From the NCBI GenBank assembly GCA_016839815.1, contig JAEOTM010000187.1, positions 1-64,000 on the forward strand: 64,000 nt of DNA, in the 5' to 3' direction. Origin of the DNA: Candidatus Hodarchaeota archaeon (GTDB taxonomy: Archaea; Asgardarchaeota; Heimdallarchaeia; Hodarchaeales; Hodarchaeaceae). Below the pieces are notes generated by a model, which searched no databases, was not told where the DNA came from, and was given only the letters and a program-made list of their open reading frames with translations. Below, piece by piece: positions 18,677-27,153 of the stretch. Numbering within the stretch: position 1 is the first letter of the stretch; every line of letters begins with the position of its first letter. The position numbers were made by a program, and so were the translations under genes.

Positions 18677-19888
18677 GTGAAAAAACCATTAATTGCTATA
18701 CCTTCTTATTGGTCGAAAGGTCCTATGAACGAGGAGGACGTGATCTATGATCATCCCACTGATTTATTACATCCATCAGAGACTCTATCAAAGACCTTGA
18801 TGTCATTAGAGAATATTTCAGGAGAATTTGATGTAGTAATCGTAGGTTGTCCAACACGACCTTCTATTGGAGAAGAAATGGATAAGTACATAGAGGAGAT
18901 AATTTCAAGGATTGATCTCTCCTTTACTCCCAAATATTTTGGATTTAAGGAGTACAATACACTCAAAACCTTGGTTAGTCAAGAATTATCAGTAGATTTT
19001 TCAAACCTAGTATCAAACAAGGGATATGGTAATATACGGAATTTATGCTTGATTCTTCCACATTTACTTGAGTCAGACATAGTTATGCTTATTGATGATG
19101 ATGAACTAATCATTGATCCATTTTTCGTCAAGAAAGCATCTGAATATATTGGAACTCAATTTGAGGAGAAATTACTTGGTTTAATCGTTGGGTTCTATAA
19201 AAACACTGATGAATCAATCTTTTTGGATGAATCGAAAACCCCTTGGTGGAATATTGTATGGGAAAAAGAGAAGTACATGAATAAGGCATTCCAAATAATT
19301 GCAGATCAATCTAATGATCGTTTAGTTGATAGTCCTTTTGCTTTTGGTGGAAACATGGTTATTCACAGAAGTTGTTGGGAAAGCGTCCCATTTGATCCAT
19401 TTATTGCGAGGGGAGAAGATATGGACTATTTACGTAATGTCAAGTATTTTGGTTTTGAGGTGAAATTAGATAGAGATCTTTGGATAATTCACAGTCCTCC
19501 AAACGTTTCTAGACCTGAAAAACTAAAATTTCGTCAAGATATTCATAGATTTCTCTATTCTAAGTATAAATTAGAGCGCATGCAATTGGATCCCCAGACA
19601 TTCGATCCCTATCCTGGGTATTTCCTTAAACAAACGGAGGGAAAGGTAATTTTAACAGAGCTATTATTTCATATCTTCCACAATAGGAATAAATTCCTTG
19701 AAATCACGGACATAAATCAATTTATCAATGAAATCCAAAATCTAGGGTTCTACTTTAATGAAGTACAAGATGAATGTCGGAGGAATAGCGGAACCTATAT
19801 TGAATTTCAAAAACGTTGGAAGAACTTGATGATAAAGCTCTCTTTGCTTAAAATTTCCTCATCGATTGTGACTCAGTTTAAAACATGA
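18677..19888 (+). CDS. GT-A-like glycosyltransferase
   Basis: The 403-residue protein begins with a beta-strand segment, MKKPLIAIPSYWSKGP. It contains a metal/nucleotide-binding acidic motif, MLIDDDELIIDP, near residue 140. A later segment, FAFGGNMVIHRSCWESVPFDP followed by ARGEDMDYLRNV, is the GT2/GT-A acceptor-side pattern (ED near the acceptor). No membrane segments are seen. GTG start at 18677 with GGAG about 9 nt upstream. Its tight spacing to the GH13_18 gene suggests a shared pathway, possibly glucosylglycerate-type solute metabolism or glycan assembly. Specific family assignment is uncertain. Confidence 0.65.
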   Translation: MKKPLIAIPSYWSKGPMNEEDVIYDHPTDLLHPSETLSKTLMSLENISGEFDVVIVGCPTRPSIGEEMDKYIEEIISRIDLSFTPKYFGFKEYNTLKTLVSQELSVDFSNLVSNKGYGNIRNLCLILPHLLESDIVMLIDDDELIIDPFFVKKASEYIGTQFEEKLLGLIVGFYKNTDESIFLDESKTPWWNIVWEKEKYMNKAFQIIADQSNDRLVDSPFAFGGNMVIHRSCWESVPFDPFIARGEDMDYLRNVKYFGFEVKLDRDLWIIHSPPNVSRPEKLKFRQDIHRFLYSKYKLERMQLDPQTFDPYPGYFLKQTEGKVILTELLFHIFHNRNKFLEITDINQFINEIQNLGFYFNEVQDECRRNSGTYIEFQKRWKNLMIKLSLLKISSSIVTQFKT

Positions 19889-19900
19889 AGATTCAAACTT

Positions 19901-20578
19901 TTATCCATAGATTCGGTATGAAAATTTGGTTACCCTATAAAACAAAAAAACCTGGTTGATCAGAAATAATATGAGAACTGCAATGTATAAGACGTATATC
20001 GAATCGATATTAGAAATTGTACCCTGCAATATTAGTAAAGAAACTGTTTCTAACATCCAATAACCGATAATAAAAAGACCTAGAATTAGATGAATAGTAA
20101 TTCTAGCACTAAATACGATATCATACACATTACCTGCTTTTAACTCGATTTTCCAGAACATTATTATCCAGTTCAAGACTAAAAGATAATACACAAACCA
20201 AGAAATACTTATGATGATGGAAAAAGGTACAAAAAGACTGGAATCAACGATAGTAGTTGGTGGTAGAAGTATTTCGATTATTAGGATAATTGAGATTATT
20301 AGGGTTATTTTCCACCAGTTAGAAACATCTTTTCGATTTACCTGGTCGAAATCAATAATTGGTAGATCTGTAGTCAAAATTTTGTAGATGCTGAATGAAA
20401 GACTGCTAAATCCAACGAGTAGTCCCCAATGAACAATATACTGTAAAATCGCCATTAAAGGTGGAGCTATGACTATAATTCGTAATAGGGTTAATGATAA
20501 GCGATAAAATTCTGTTAACAAAAGAATGCTAGATCCTATATAGAATAAAAACCTAGTCCAAGCAAACTGAGTGTTCAT
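19901..20578 (-). CDS. Hypothetical multi-pass membrane protein
   Basis: The 225-residue product has about six hydrophobic helices, for example LLRIIVIAPPLMAILQYIV, ITLIISIILIIEILL and VLYIAVLILFLINQVFLFY, with short charged loops. I recognise no catalytic motif or family. It lies 137 bp downstream of the PAS kinase gene on the same strand, so it could be its output partner or an independent gene. Confidence 0.6.
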   Translation of the reverse strand: MNTQFAWTRFLFYIGSSILLLTEFYRLSLTLLRIIVIAPPLMAILQYIVHWGLLVGFSSLSFSIYKILTTDLPIIDFDQVNRKDVSNWWKITLIISIILIIEILLPPTTIVDSSLFVPFSIIISISWFVYYLLVLNWIIMFWKIELKAGNVYDIVFSARITIHLILGLFIIGYWMLETVSLLILQGTISNIDSIYVLYIAVLILFLINQVFLFYRVTKFSYRIYG

Positions 20579-20715
20579 TGTATTTCATTGTATTCCTTAG
20601 CAGGATGTTATAGATCTTGTTAATACTTTCACACATAAAACCGTTTTTAAATTTAGAATCTTGTCTAAAAGAAAATTCACGCTTAGATTGTAAACGAATC
20701 GGCAAATAGCTTCGA

Positions 20716-22944
20716 TTAAATCCTCACTATTAAGTCAGAGGGTAATTCTATGCGAAATTCATTACCCTGCTCTTTTGATGGTGTAATGAGGAGTTTTCCA
20801 TTATAATATTGAGCAATGACTGAAGCCAGAGTTAGGCCAGAGTAGTGCCCCAAGCTCTCCCATTCTTCTGTAACTGCTTGTGAAATTCGATTCGATAAAT
20901 CTAAAGGCAGTGGTTCTGTATGTTGATCCTGTATTTTAAGAATAAACTTCGATTCTTTAAAAATCCATCCACATGAGACTATTATACTCTGGGATGTAGA
21001 TTTCGCAATGTAGACAAAAATTTCGGATAATAGTTCTTCGAAGTTCTCGTCTATCAGAATAAAAATTCCTAGATCCTCACAAATTATATCAACTGAAATC
21101 CCATAAATTGAAGCAGTGTCTTTAATCGTCTTCCAGAGAGAAGTTTGTTTAAACAAGGCAATATTAGAATTTAAATCAGATTGCAAGACTGAATAGATTT
21201 TGTCCACTCGTTCTATAGTTGTGGATGCACGTTCACAAATATCAATAACGTTCTGGAAGTCCTTTTCTGACCTTTCATTATCACTTTGGCCCATAAGTTC
21301 CAATGCAAAAGTTATTTTTTGTAAATCATTTTTAATGAAATGAGATTGCATCGTATGATAGAGTTCCTCTTCACGTTTAACTTTCTTCAATTTTTCTTCT
21401 ACCGCTAATCTCTCTGTCATATCTGTGGAGACGCAAAGTACACCATTGAATTTATTGTCTTCAGTAAAAAGTGGGGTTGCGGTAATTTTAACTGGAACCT
21501 TATTCCCGTCTACTGTTTTCATGAAGGATTCATAGGTGCTTGAAATACCTAAGGGACGTTTTTCAGTTTCTTTGATTGATTCTTCTATTGATTCAAATGG
21601 AGTAAAAGTGGTCCAATGTTTCCCAAGTATTTCCTCCTCTGAGGAACCAATCAATTCAACGCCCTTTGGATTTACAAACGTGATATTCCCCATATGATTT
21701 TCGAGAAAAACAGCCTCCTCCATTTTTTCCACCAACATCCGATATTTTTCTTCACTGACTTTCAACGCATCTTCGATTATTTTTCGCTCTGTGATATCAA
21801 TTGAAGTGTTGCATAGAGCATATATTTCTCCATTTTCATCCTTTAAGGGGAATTTTGTTGCAAGATAAGACCGTCCAGTTGTCTCTCCAATCTCCTCGAA
21901 CTGCATGGATTCGCCAACAGTTAATACTTTCTTTTCATTTTCAATCCATAATTCTCTTTCCGAGTATTTAAATAATTCAATGGGAGTTTTTCCTATCACA
22001 TCTTGTCGTTTTAACCGTGTTCGCTCACACCACATCTTATTTACAAGTAAAAATCGCCCTTGTAAATCTCTCACATACACAGCGTTGGGGGAATTATCGA
22101 ACATATCCTGTAATTGCTGTTTTGTTCTGTTGACAGCTTGTTCAGCCTTTACACGATCTGTAATATCACTGGAAATTATCCCTAGCCCATTGCCTACCTT
22201 AAATGCCTTAACAGAAAGATAACGGTTACCGAATTTTGGATGAGCAACAATATTATCAATTTGTATCGGTATTCCCGTTTTGAGGCATTTCTGATACTTC
22301 TTATACCGATCACTATCAATCATGTCAGGTACTAATTCTGTGATATGTTTATTGACTAGATCTCCTTTCATTGTACCTTCAGGAAATCTGTTTACCCCAG
22401 CTTTGTTTGTATCGACTAAGCGAAGCTCCGAATCAAAAAGAAAATATCCATCTGGTGAAGCTTCTATAAAAGAACTAATCTTTTCTTCTAGTAAATGCCT
22501 TTCTGAAATATCACGGATGATTACAAGGTCAGCATTTGATCCCTGAAATTTTATTAATTTAGCATTTATTTCTACAACCACTAAATCCCCATCACTTTTT
22601 TTCAGAAAGATTTCATAAACAGAAGGAACATTTTCTCCCTTAATTCGTTTACTATAGCGTTCACGTACAATAGGGAGTACAAGTGGATGTATATAATTTG
22701 TAAATGGAGTATCTAGAGCTTCTTCTAGTTTAATTCCAACCATGGATTCCAAACTTTTATTTGCGTATTTTATAAGTCCATCCTGAATAAGAACAATACC
22801 ATCATTGGCTTCTTCGGCTATTGATTTATATTTCAGAAATTCCCTATTCAAGGAGGAAATACTTTCTTCTAACTCTTTGATTCGAAATCTGGAGTCCTTT
22901 AACTCTTTTATGAGTTCAGCTTGAGATTTGTTTATATCATACAT
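20716..22944 (-). CDS. Cytosolic multi-PAS sensor histidine kinase
   Basis: The 742-residue protein begins with a coiled coil (residues 5-40), followed by four PAS domains at roughly 40-155, 155-275, 280-400 and 400-520. Each ends in the usual D-I/M-TER linker, such as SSDITDRVKAEQ and STDMTERLAVEE. The dimerisation helix carries the likely phospho-acceptor H535 in MQSHFIKNDLQKI, a form common in archaeal kinases. The C-terminal ATPase domain (about 610-742) keeps a late SGLTLASVIAQYYNGKLLI segment, but the N and G1 boxes are weak. No membrane helix, so it senses an internal or diffusible signal. No response regulator is adjacent. Confidence 0.82.
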   Translation of the reverse strand: MYDINKSQAELIKELKDSRFRIKELEESISSLNREFLKYKSIAEEANDGIVLIQDGLIKYANKSLESMVGIKLEEALDTPFTNYIHPLVLPIVRERYSKRIKGENVPSVYEIFLKKSDGDLVVVEINAKLIKFQGSNADLVIIRDISERHLLEEKISSFIEASPDGYFLFDSELRLVDTNKAGVNRFPEGTMKGDLVNKHITELVPDMIDSDRYKKYQKCLKTGIPIQIDNIVAHPKFGNRYLSVKAFKVGNGLGIISSDITDRVKAEQAVNRTKQQLQDMFDNSPNAVYVRDLQGRFLLVNKMWCERTRLKRQDVIGKTPIELFKYSERELWIENEKKVLTVGESMQFEEIGETTGRSYLATKFPLKDENGEIYALCNTSIDITERKIIEDALKVSEEKYRMLVEKMEEAVFLENHMGNITFVNPKGVELIGSSEEEILGKHWTTFTPFESIEESIKETEKRPLGISSTYESFMKTVDGNKVPVKITATPLFTEDNKFNGVLCVSTDMTERLAVEEKLKKVKREEELYHTMQSHFIKNDLQKITFALELMGQSDNERSEKDFQNVIDICERASTTIERVDKIYSVLQSDLNSNIALFKQTSLWKTIKDTASIYGISVDIICEDLGIFILIDENFEELLSEIFVYIAKSTSQSIIVSCGWIFKESKFILKIQDQHTEPLPLDLSNRISQAVTEEWESLGHYSGLTLASVIAQYYNGKLLITPSKEQGNEFRIELPSDLIVRI

Positions 22945-23142
22945 TAGGTAATCGATCCTAATTCCCGAATCCTATAGACTATCAGTCTCTAAACATGATC
23001 AATATCAAATTTAGGTGGGAGTCAGATATAGAGCTCTAATATGGAAATCATGATCGATATTTCTAAAAAACTCTTCCAAATCAATTATGGAGAAAAACCA
23101 AAATCTCCATTTAGTATCTATAATTTCCAGGCAGATTTCATT

Positions 23143-24318
23143 CTATGACAAAGTTTCTTCAAATGTTAATGACATAATCATTTCATTAATATTTGAGGTC
23201 GAAATGCCGAAATTTTCGAACAATACGCCAAGTCCACTTTTTACGAAAAGATTCAGATCAAGAATTTCTCCTGAAGTGATTATAGAGGTGAATTTTTGAT
23301 CAAATGCAGATGAAAATCGCTCTATTGAGTCCCTTAGATAAGAATTCGCTTGAGGAGTAAGAATCAAAGCAATAAACGATTGTTTGGTTTCGAGCATTAA
23401 TCGGTATTTATTTTTCATAAGAACTTCTGCAATCGGAGAGGACGATTTAATGGATTCTGACATTAACATTGTAATGGCGACAACCGCTCCTGAAAACAAA
23501 GTCTCGTTTATATAGTGAACATTCTCTTTGAAGTCAAAATGAAATAATGGGATACCATTCAGATTTGTAACTAGAATTTTATCTGCCTTACGACGATTAT
23601 AATGGCTGTAATGGCGGGATTTTCCAAATGAAAATATCAAAACAATATAACCGGTTATAATAATTCCTCTTATCAAGGCCTCAGTAATATAAGAGGTTGG
23701 GAGAGTAAAGAAAAGAAATAGAATGGATATTATTAACGGGATAAAGGATATTAGTACAATACTAATCACCATTGTAATCAATTGTCCCCTCTGTGTAATC
23801 CAGACGTCTTTAAACCCTCTTCGTAACGTTGAGATTACTAAAATCCCAATTATTCCTCCAAACAAATAAACGAATAGAATGGAGGGAGAATCAAGACTCT
23901 GTCCGAACATTTGTTCTTCACTTAGCCAGATTGTTTGAGGTGTGGCGAGGAGTATGAAGATTCCAGCTACGGTTGTAAGAATCGTTCCGATCATTTGTTG
24001 TTGAGTAAGTAAAGTTTCATGTTCAAAATATTCGAACACTAAGAGTAGAAAATACATAGATATAAGAGAACTCAATATATCAAGGGTTTCGATATAATGG
24101 AATACTTTGAGATCAGCTTCAGGAATGAACATTCCACTTATATTTAATCCATTAGATATTAAGTTTGTAATCATTACGAAAAGAAGTACGATAAGGATGC
24201 GAGAGTAACTGGAGCCTAGATACTTACGTGCGATAAAGTAAACTAATGATAATTCGAAAATCATTACTATAAGTTGGATTACAAAAGCCCACGTAACTTC
24301 AGATGTAAACAAAGGCAT
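23143..24318 (-). CDS. Seven-helix membrane protein with C-terminal longin-like sensor domain
   Basis: The first 240 residues form about seven membrane helices, starting FVIQLIVMIFELSLVYFIA and ending GIIITGYIVLIFSFG. After a basic stretch (RHYSHYNRRKADK) comes a soluble domain of about 145 residues: strands ILVTNLNGIPLFHFDF, a helix LFSGAVVAITMLMSES and strands YRLMLETKQSFIALILTP. This order of strands, small-residue helix and two further strands is that of longin/roadblock-like domains, which bind small GTPases in eukaryotes. The layout resembles a receptor with a cytosolic GTPase-contacting tail. It lies upstream of the PAS kinase gene on the same strand. Assignment of the soluble domain is by pattern and should be tested structurally. 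Confidence 0.65.
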   Translation of the reverse strand: MPLFTSEVTWAFVIQLIVMIFELSLVYFIARKYLGSSYSRILIVLLFVMITNLISNGLNISGMFIPEADLKVFHYIETLDILSSLISMYFLLLVFEYFEHETLLTQQQMIGTILTTVAGIFILLATPQTIWLSEEQMFGQSLDSPSILFVYLFGGIIGILVISTLRRGFKDVWITQRGQLITMVISIVLISFIPLIISILFLFFTLPTSYITEALIRGIIITGYIVLIFSFGKSRHYSHYNRRKADKILVTNLNGIPLFHFDFKENVHYINETLFSGAVVAITMLMSESIKSSSPIAEVLMKNKYRLMLETKQSFIALILTPQANSYLRDSIERFSSAFDQKFTSIITSGEILDLNLFVKSGLGVLFENFGISTSNINEMIMSLTFEETLS

Positions 24319-24451
24319 ATTCCTTTACCTTTCCGATTTTCTTTGCTTCTAAGGACTGTAGAATGAAGAATTCCATGAATTTAAGATACTATCTTTCGAT
24401 AACTTAAGATGAATTTAGATACTATTTAAACTGATACTAATTGGAACAGGG

Positions 24452-25873
24452 TCATTTGAATTTATGATGGTGTAGCTCGTTTTTCTCTTTATCCACTCTT
24501 TCAAATCCATGAGCGCCAAAGTATTCCCTTTGTGCTTGTATTAAATTTGCGGGAAGCTCCAAGCTTCTATATCCATCAAAGTATGCTAAAGCGGCAGAAA
24601 ACGCGGGAATTGGAATACCATTCTCAATTGCTAATGCTACAAGATATCGCCAATCGTCTTGATTATTATCAAGAATAAAGGTAAAGTAAGGGTCTACTAA
24701 AAGATTATCCAATTTATTATTTTTCTGAAAAGCATCAATAATTCGATCAAGAGCTTTCGCACGGATGATACATCCATTTCGCCAGATCGAAGCAATCAAT
24801 TCAGGGTTTAAATCCCAATCATATTGTAGAGAGGCAGTTTTTAATAGGGAAAATCCTTGTGCATAAGAACAAAGTTTGGCAGCATATAACGCATTCCGTG
24901 TCGTCTCAATAAGTCGATTTTTATTATCTGAATAGTGCGGTAAGGGGCCATGTAGGATCTTTGATGCATTTACTCTTTCGTTCTTCATCGCAGAAAGAAA
25001 TCGTGCTTGAACTGATTCTGAAATAATTGAAGTAGGTACTCCAAGTTCTAACGCGTTTTTACTCGTCCACTTTCCTGTTCCTTTTTGAGAAGCACGATCA
25101 TAAATCAAGTCGATTATTGGTTGTCCAGTTTTAGAATCCACTGAGGTGAGTATCTCCCCTGTAATTTGGATCAAATAGGAATTAAGTTCACTCTCTTGCC
25201 AATTTGAAAAAATCTCTGATAATTCTACAGATTTTAAACACAACATTTTCTTTAAAAAGAAATAGGATTCAGCAATTAGTTGCATATCTGCATATTCTAT
25301 TCCGTTATGAACCATTTTAACATAATGTCCTGCCCCATCTGGACCCATATAAGAACAACATGGCTCTTGTTTCGCTTTAGCCGAGATTGTATAGAGAATA
25401 TCTTGCATCGTTTCCCAACCATACTTTGAACCTCCAGGCATCATTGAAGGACCTTTTAATGCTCCTTCTTCTCCTCCAGAAATTCCTATTCCCATGAAAT
25501 GGTAGTTTTTCTTCCGAGAAGCAATACTTCTTCGATTTGTATCCATAAAATATGAATTCCCTCCATCTATAATGATATCATCAGAACTGATGAAGGGTTC
25601 CAAGTTGGAGATTACTTGATCCACCCCAGAACCAGCTTTGACCATCAGAAATATCTTTCGTGGAGATTTCAGATTTTCTGTAAATTCCTTGATACTAAAG
25701 AATCCCTTAATATACTTTTCCTTCCCTCTATCTTTAATAAACATCTTAGTTTTTGATTTTGTTCTATTATAGACCGCGATAGTATAGCCATTTCTTTCCA
25801 TATTCAAAACTAAATTTTGTCCCATTACCCCCAAACCAATTAAGCCAATATCATATTTTTCCATTTTTTTCAC
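24452..25873 (-). CDS. gnd: 6-phosphogluconate dehydrogenase (decarboxylating)
   Basis: This full-length (473 residue) enzyme oxidises 6-phosphogluconate to ribulose 5-phosphate with NAD(P). The Rossmann motif is GLGVMGQNLVLNMERNGY, with NRT after the second strand. GISGGEEGALKGPSMMPGG and KMVHNGIEYADMQLIAE carry the substrate-binding and catalytic residues, and the C-terminal AQREYFGAHGFER closes the active site of the partner subunit. NRT rather than an acidic residue at the strand end is compatible with NADP use. It overlaps the end of the LarA gene by 4 bp (GTGA); the start is that GTG or the ATG three codons on. It is the last gene of the kinase - LarA - Gnd operon, which makes gluconate the likely source of its substrate. 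Confidence 0.95.
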   Translation of the reverse strand: MKKMEKYDIGLIGLGVMGQNLVLNMERNGYTIAVYNRTKSKTKMFIKDRGKEKYIKGFFSIKEFTENLKSPRKIFLMVKAGSGVDQVISNLEPFISSDDIIIDGGNSYFMDTNRRSIASRKKNYHFMGIGISGGEEGALKGPSMMPGGSKYGWETMQDILYTISAKAKQEPCCSYMGPDGAGHYVKMVHNGIEYADMQLIAESYFFLKKMLCLKSVELSEIFSNWQESELNSYLIQITGEILTSVDSKTGQPIIDLIYDRASQKGTGKWTSKNALELGVPTSIISESVQARFLSAMKNERVNASKILHGPLPHYSDNKNRLIETTRNALYAAKLCSYAQGFSLLKTASLQYDWDLNPELIASIWRNGCIIRAKALDRIIDAFQKNNKLDNLLVDPYFTFILDNNQDDWRYLVALAIENGIPIPAFSAALAYFDGYRSLELPANLIQAQREYFGAHGFERVDKEKNELHHHKFK

Positions 25874-27138
25874 TTAGTTTGTAGAAAGCTCTTTTTTGTA
25901 GACCATAATCCTAATCCTGGATTACGTATGAAATATATCTCCTCTCCCGATTCGAGTATATTCACTCCTTCATTCAATGTATTTGGATTATACATTCGTA
26001 ATGCTTCTGTTATATTACTATATTGATACTTAACTCCCTTGATCTCGTCTGATGAAAGATATTCAGTGCAATAAGTAACCTTAAACCGATCTTCCGATGA
26101 ACCATGAATTAAGTGAGCTGCAGCAGAGAGATTATCTCGCAGGTCAGTGTTTTTTTCCACCGCATCTAATACATTGAATGTTGTATCGTAACCATACTTA
26201 CGAATCAAGGAATCGATTTTTCTATCTTCACCAAAGCGGTTTAGACCTGGAGCAAGGATAATTATCTCCCCGTCATCCTCGAGAGCCATTCTTGTTCTAT
26301 AAATCGCTTTGTTTCCAACCCATGTGCTTTTATATTCCGAGGAGTTTAAATAAACGATCACTTTGCTTATTGTATTGTCAAGAAGGGTTACATTCAGCTT
26401 TTGACTTAGATTACTTGCTTTTCTAAACGGATCATCCTTTTCACCAAAAAATAAACCATTCAGTGTATTTCTTCCAGAATCATTCGGTTTAATAACAGTA
26501 TGGATGTATACTAGCGGAAGTTCATCGAGGAAATGTTCACTAGCATAATTGAATAGCTCTCTCACGGGTGTATCGCTTCTTCCCATGATTCTCTCCATTC
26601 CGTAACAAGCTCCTAAGAAATGGCTCTTGTTTATGATATCTTTACCACCCACTCCTACCAGGATATTTTTATTTCCGTTCGCCATACCTGCGACTTCATG
26701 AGGCACTACTTGTCCTATTGAGATTATCAGATCAATATCTTTTAGTAATTCTCTGTTAATCTCAACTTTAACGGGATAATTAACTTTCTGCTCAGAGATT
26801 TCTTTCACATATTCTGATGGGATGTTGCCTATCTCTACGATATCATCGCGCCAGTTATGTGTCAAAAATACTTCCTTAGGAATTCGTCCAAACATCAAAG
26901 ACCTTTCTTCTTCTGTTAACGGAGTGTGTGTGCCTAAAGCAGGAAGAACTGTTATCTTGGATCTACTCTGGAGGTTCAAATACAATTTCTCGGTTAATCT
27001 TCCTGCTTTTGAGTGAAACCGAGTAAAATCAGGAGGGATAATAAGAACTCGACGCAAATTATTTCCATAGGTTTCAATGAAATCTGTGATAAAATTGTCC
27101 ATTCCTTTCTCGTTAATTCCGAATTCTGGAGAAATCAC
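25870..27138 (-). CDS. larA: LarA-family nickel-pincer racemase/epimerase (candidate gluconate 2-epimerase)
   Basis: The 422-residue protein matches LarA, which uses the nickel-pincer nucleotide to invert 2-hydroxy acids. Catalytic and cofactor residues are all present. H71 lies in ALGTHTP. H147 (VVPHEVAG), the cofactor-linking K157 (NGNK) and H173 (KSHFLGA) have the same 10- and 16-residue spacing as H174/K184/H200 of the Lactobacillus plantarum enzyme. LarA relatives include lactate, malate and other hydroxyacid racemases and a gluconate 2-epimerase. The operon partners (FGGY kinase, 6-phosphogluconate dehydrogenase) favour a C6 sugar acid such as mannonate/gluconate. Cofactor genes larB, larC and larE are not in the window. 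The GTG start at 27138 sits on its own GAGGTG, so the true start could lie slightly downstream. Confidence 0.82.
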   Translation of the reverse strand: MISPEFGINEKGMDNFITDFIETYGNNLRRVLIIPPDFTRFHSKAGRLTEKLYLNLQSRSKITVLPALGTHTPLTEEERSLMFGRIPKEVFLTHNWRDDIVEIGNIPSEYVKEISEQKVNYPVKVEINRELLKDIDLIISIGQVVPHEVAGMANGNKNILVGVGGKDIINKSHFLGACYGMERIMGRSDTPVRELFNYASEHFLDELPLVYIHTVIKPNDSGRNTLNGLFFGEKDDPFRKASNLSQKLNVTLLDNTISKVIVYLNSSEYKSTWVGNKAIYRTRMALEDDGEIIILAPGLNRFGEDRKIDSLIRKYGYDTTFNVLDAVEKNTDLRDNLSAAAHLIHGSSEDRFKVTYCTEYLSSDEIKGVKYQYSNITEALRMYNPNTLNEGVNILESGEEIYFIRNPGLGLWSTKKSFLQTK

Positions 27139-27153
27139 CTCGGAACTAATTTT

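Noticed and set aside
23143..24318. True G-protein-coupled receptor or rhodopsin
   Set aside because: No retinal lysine, DRY-like or other class motif is visible; the helix count alone does not justify the name.
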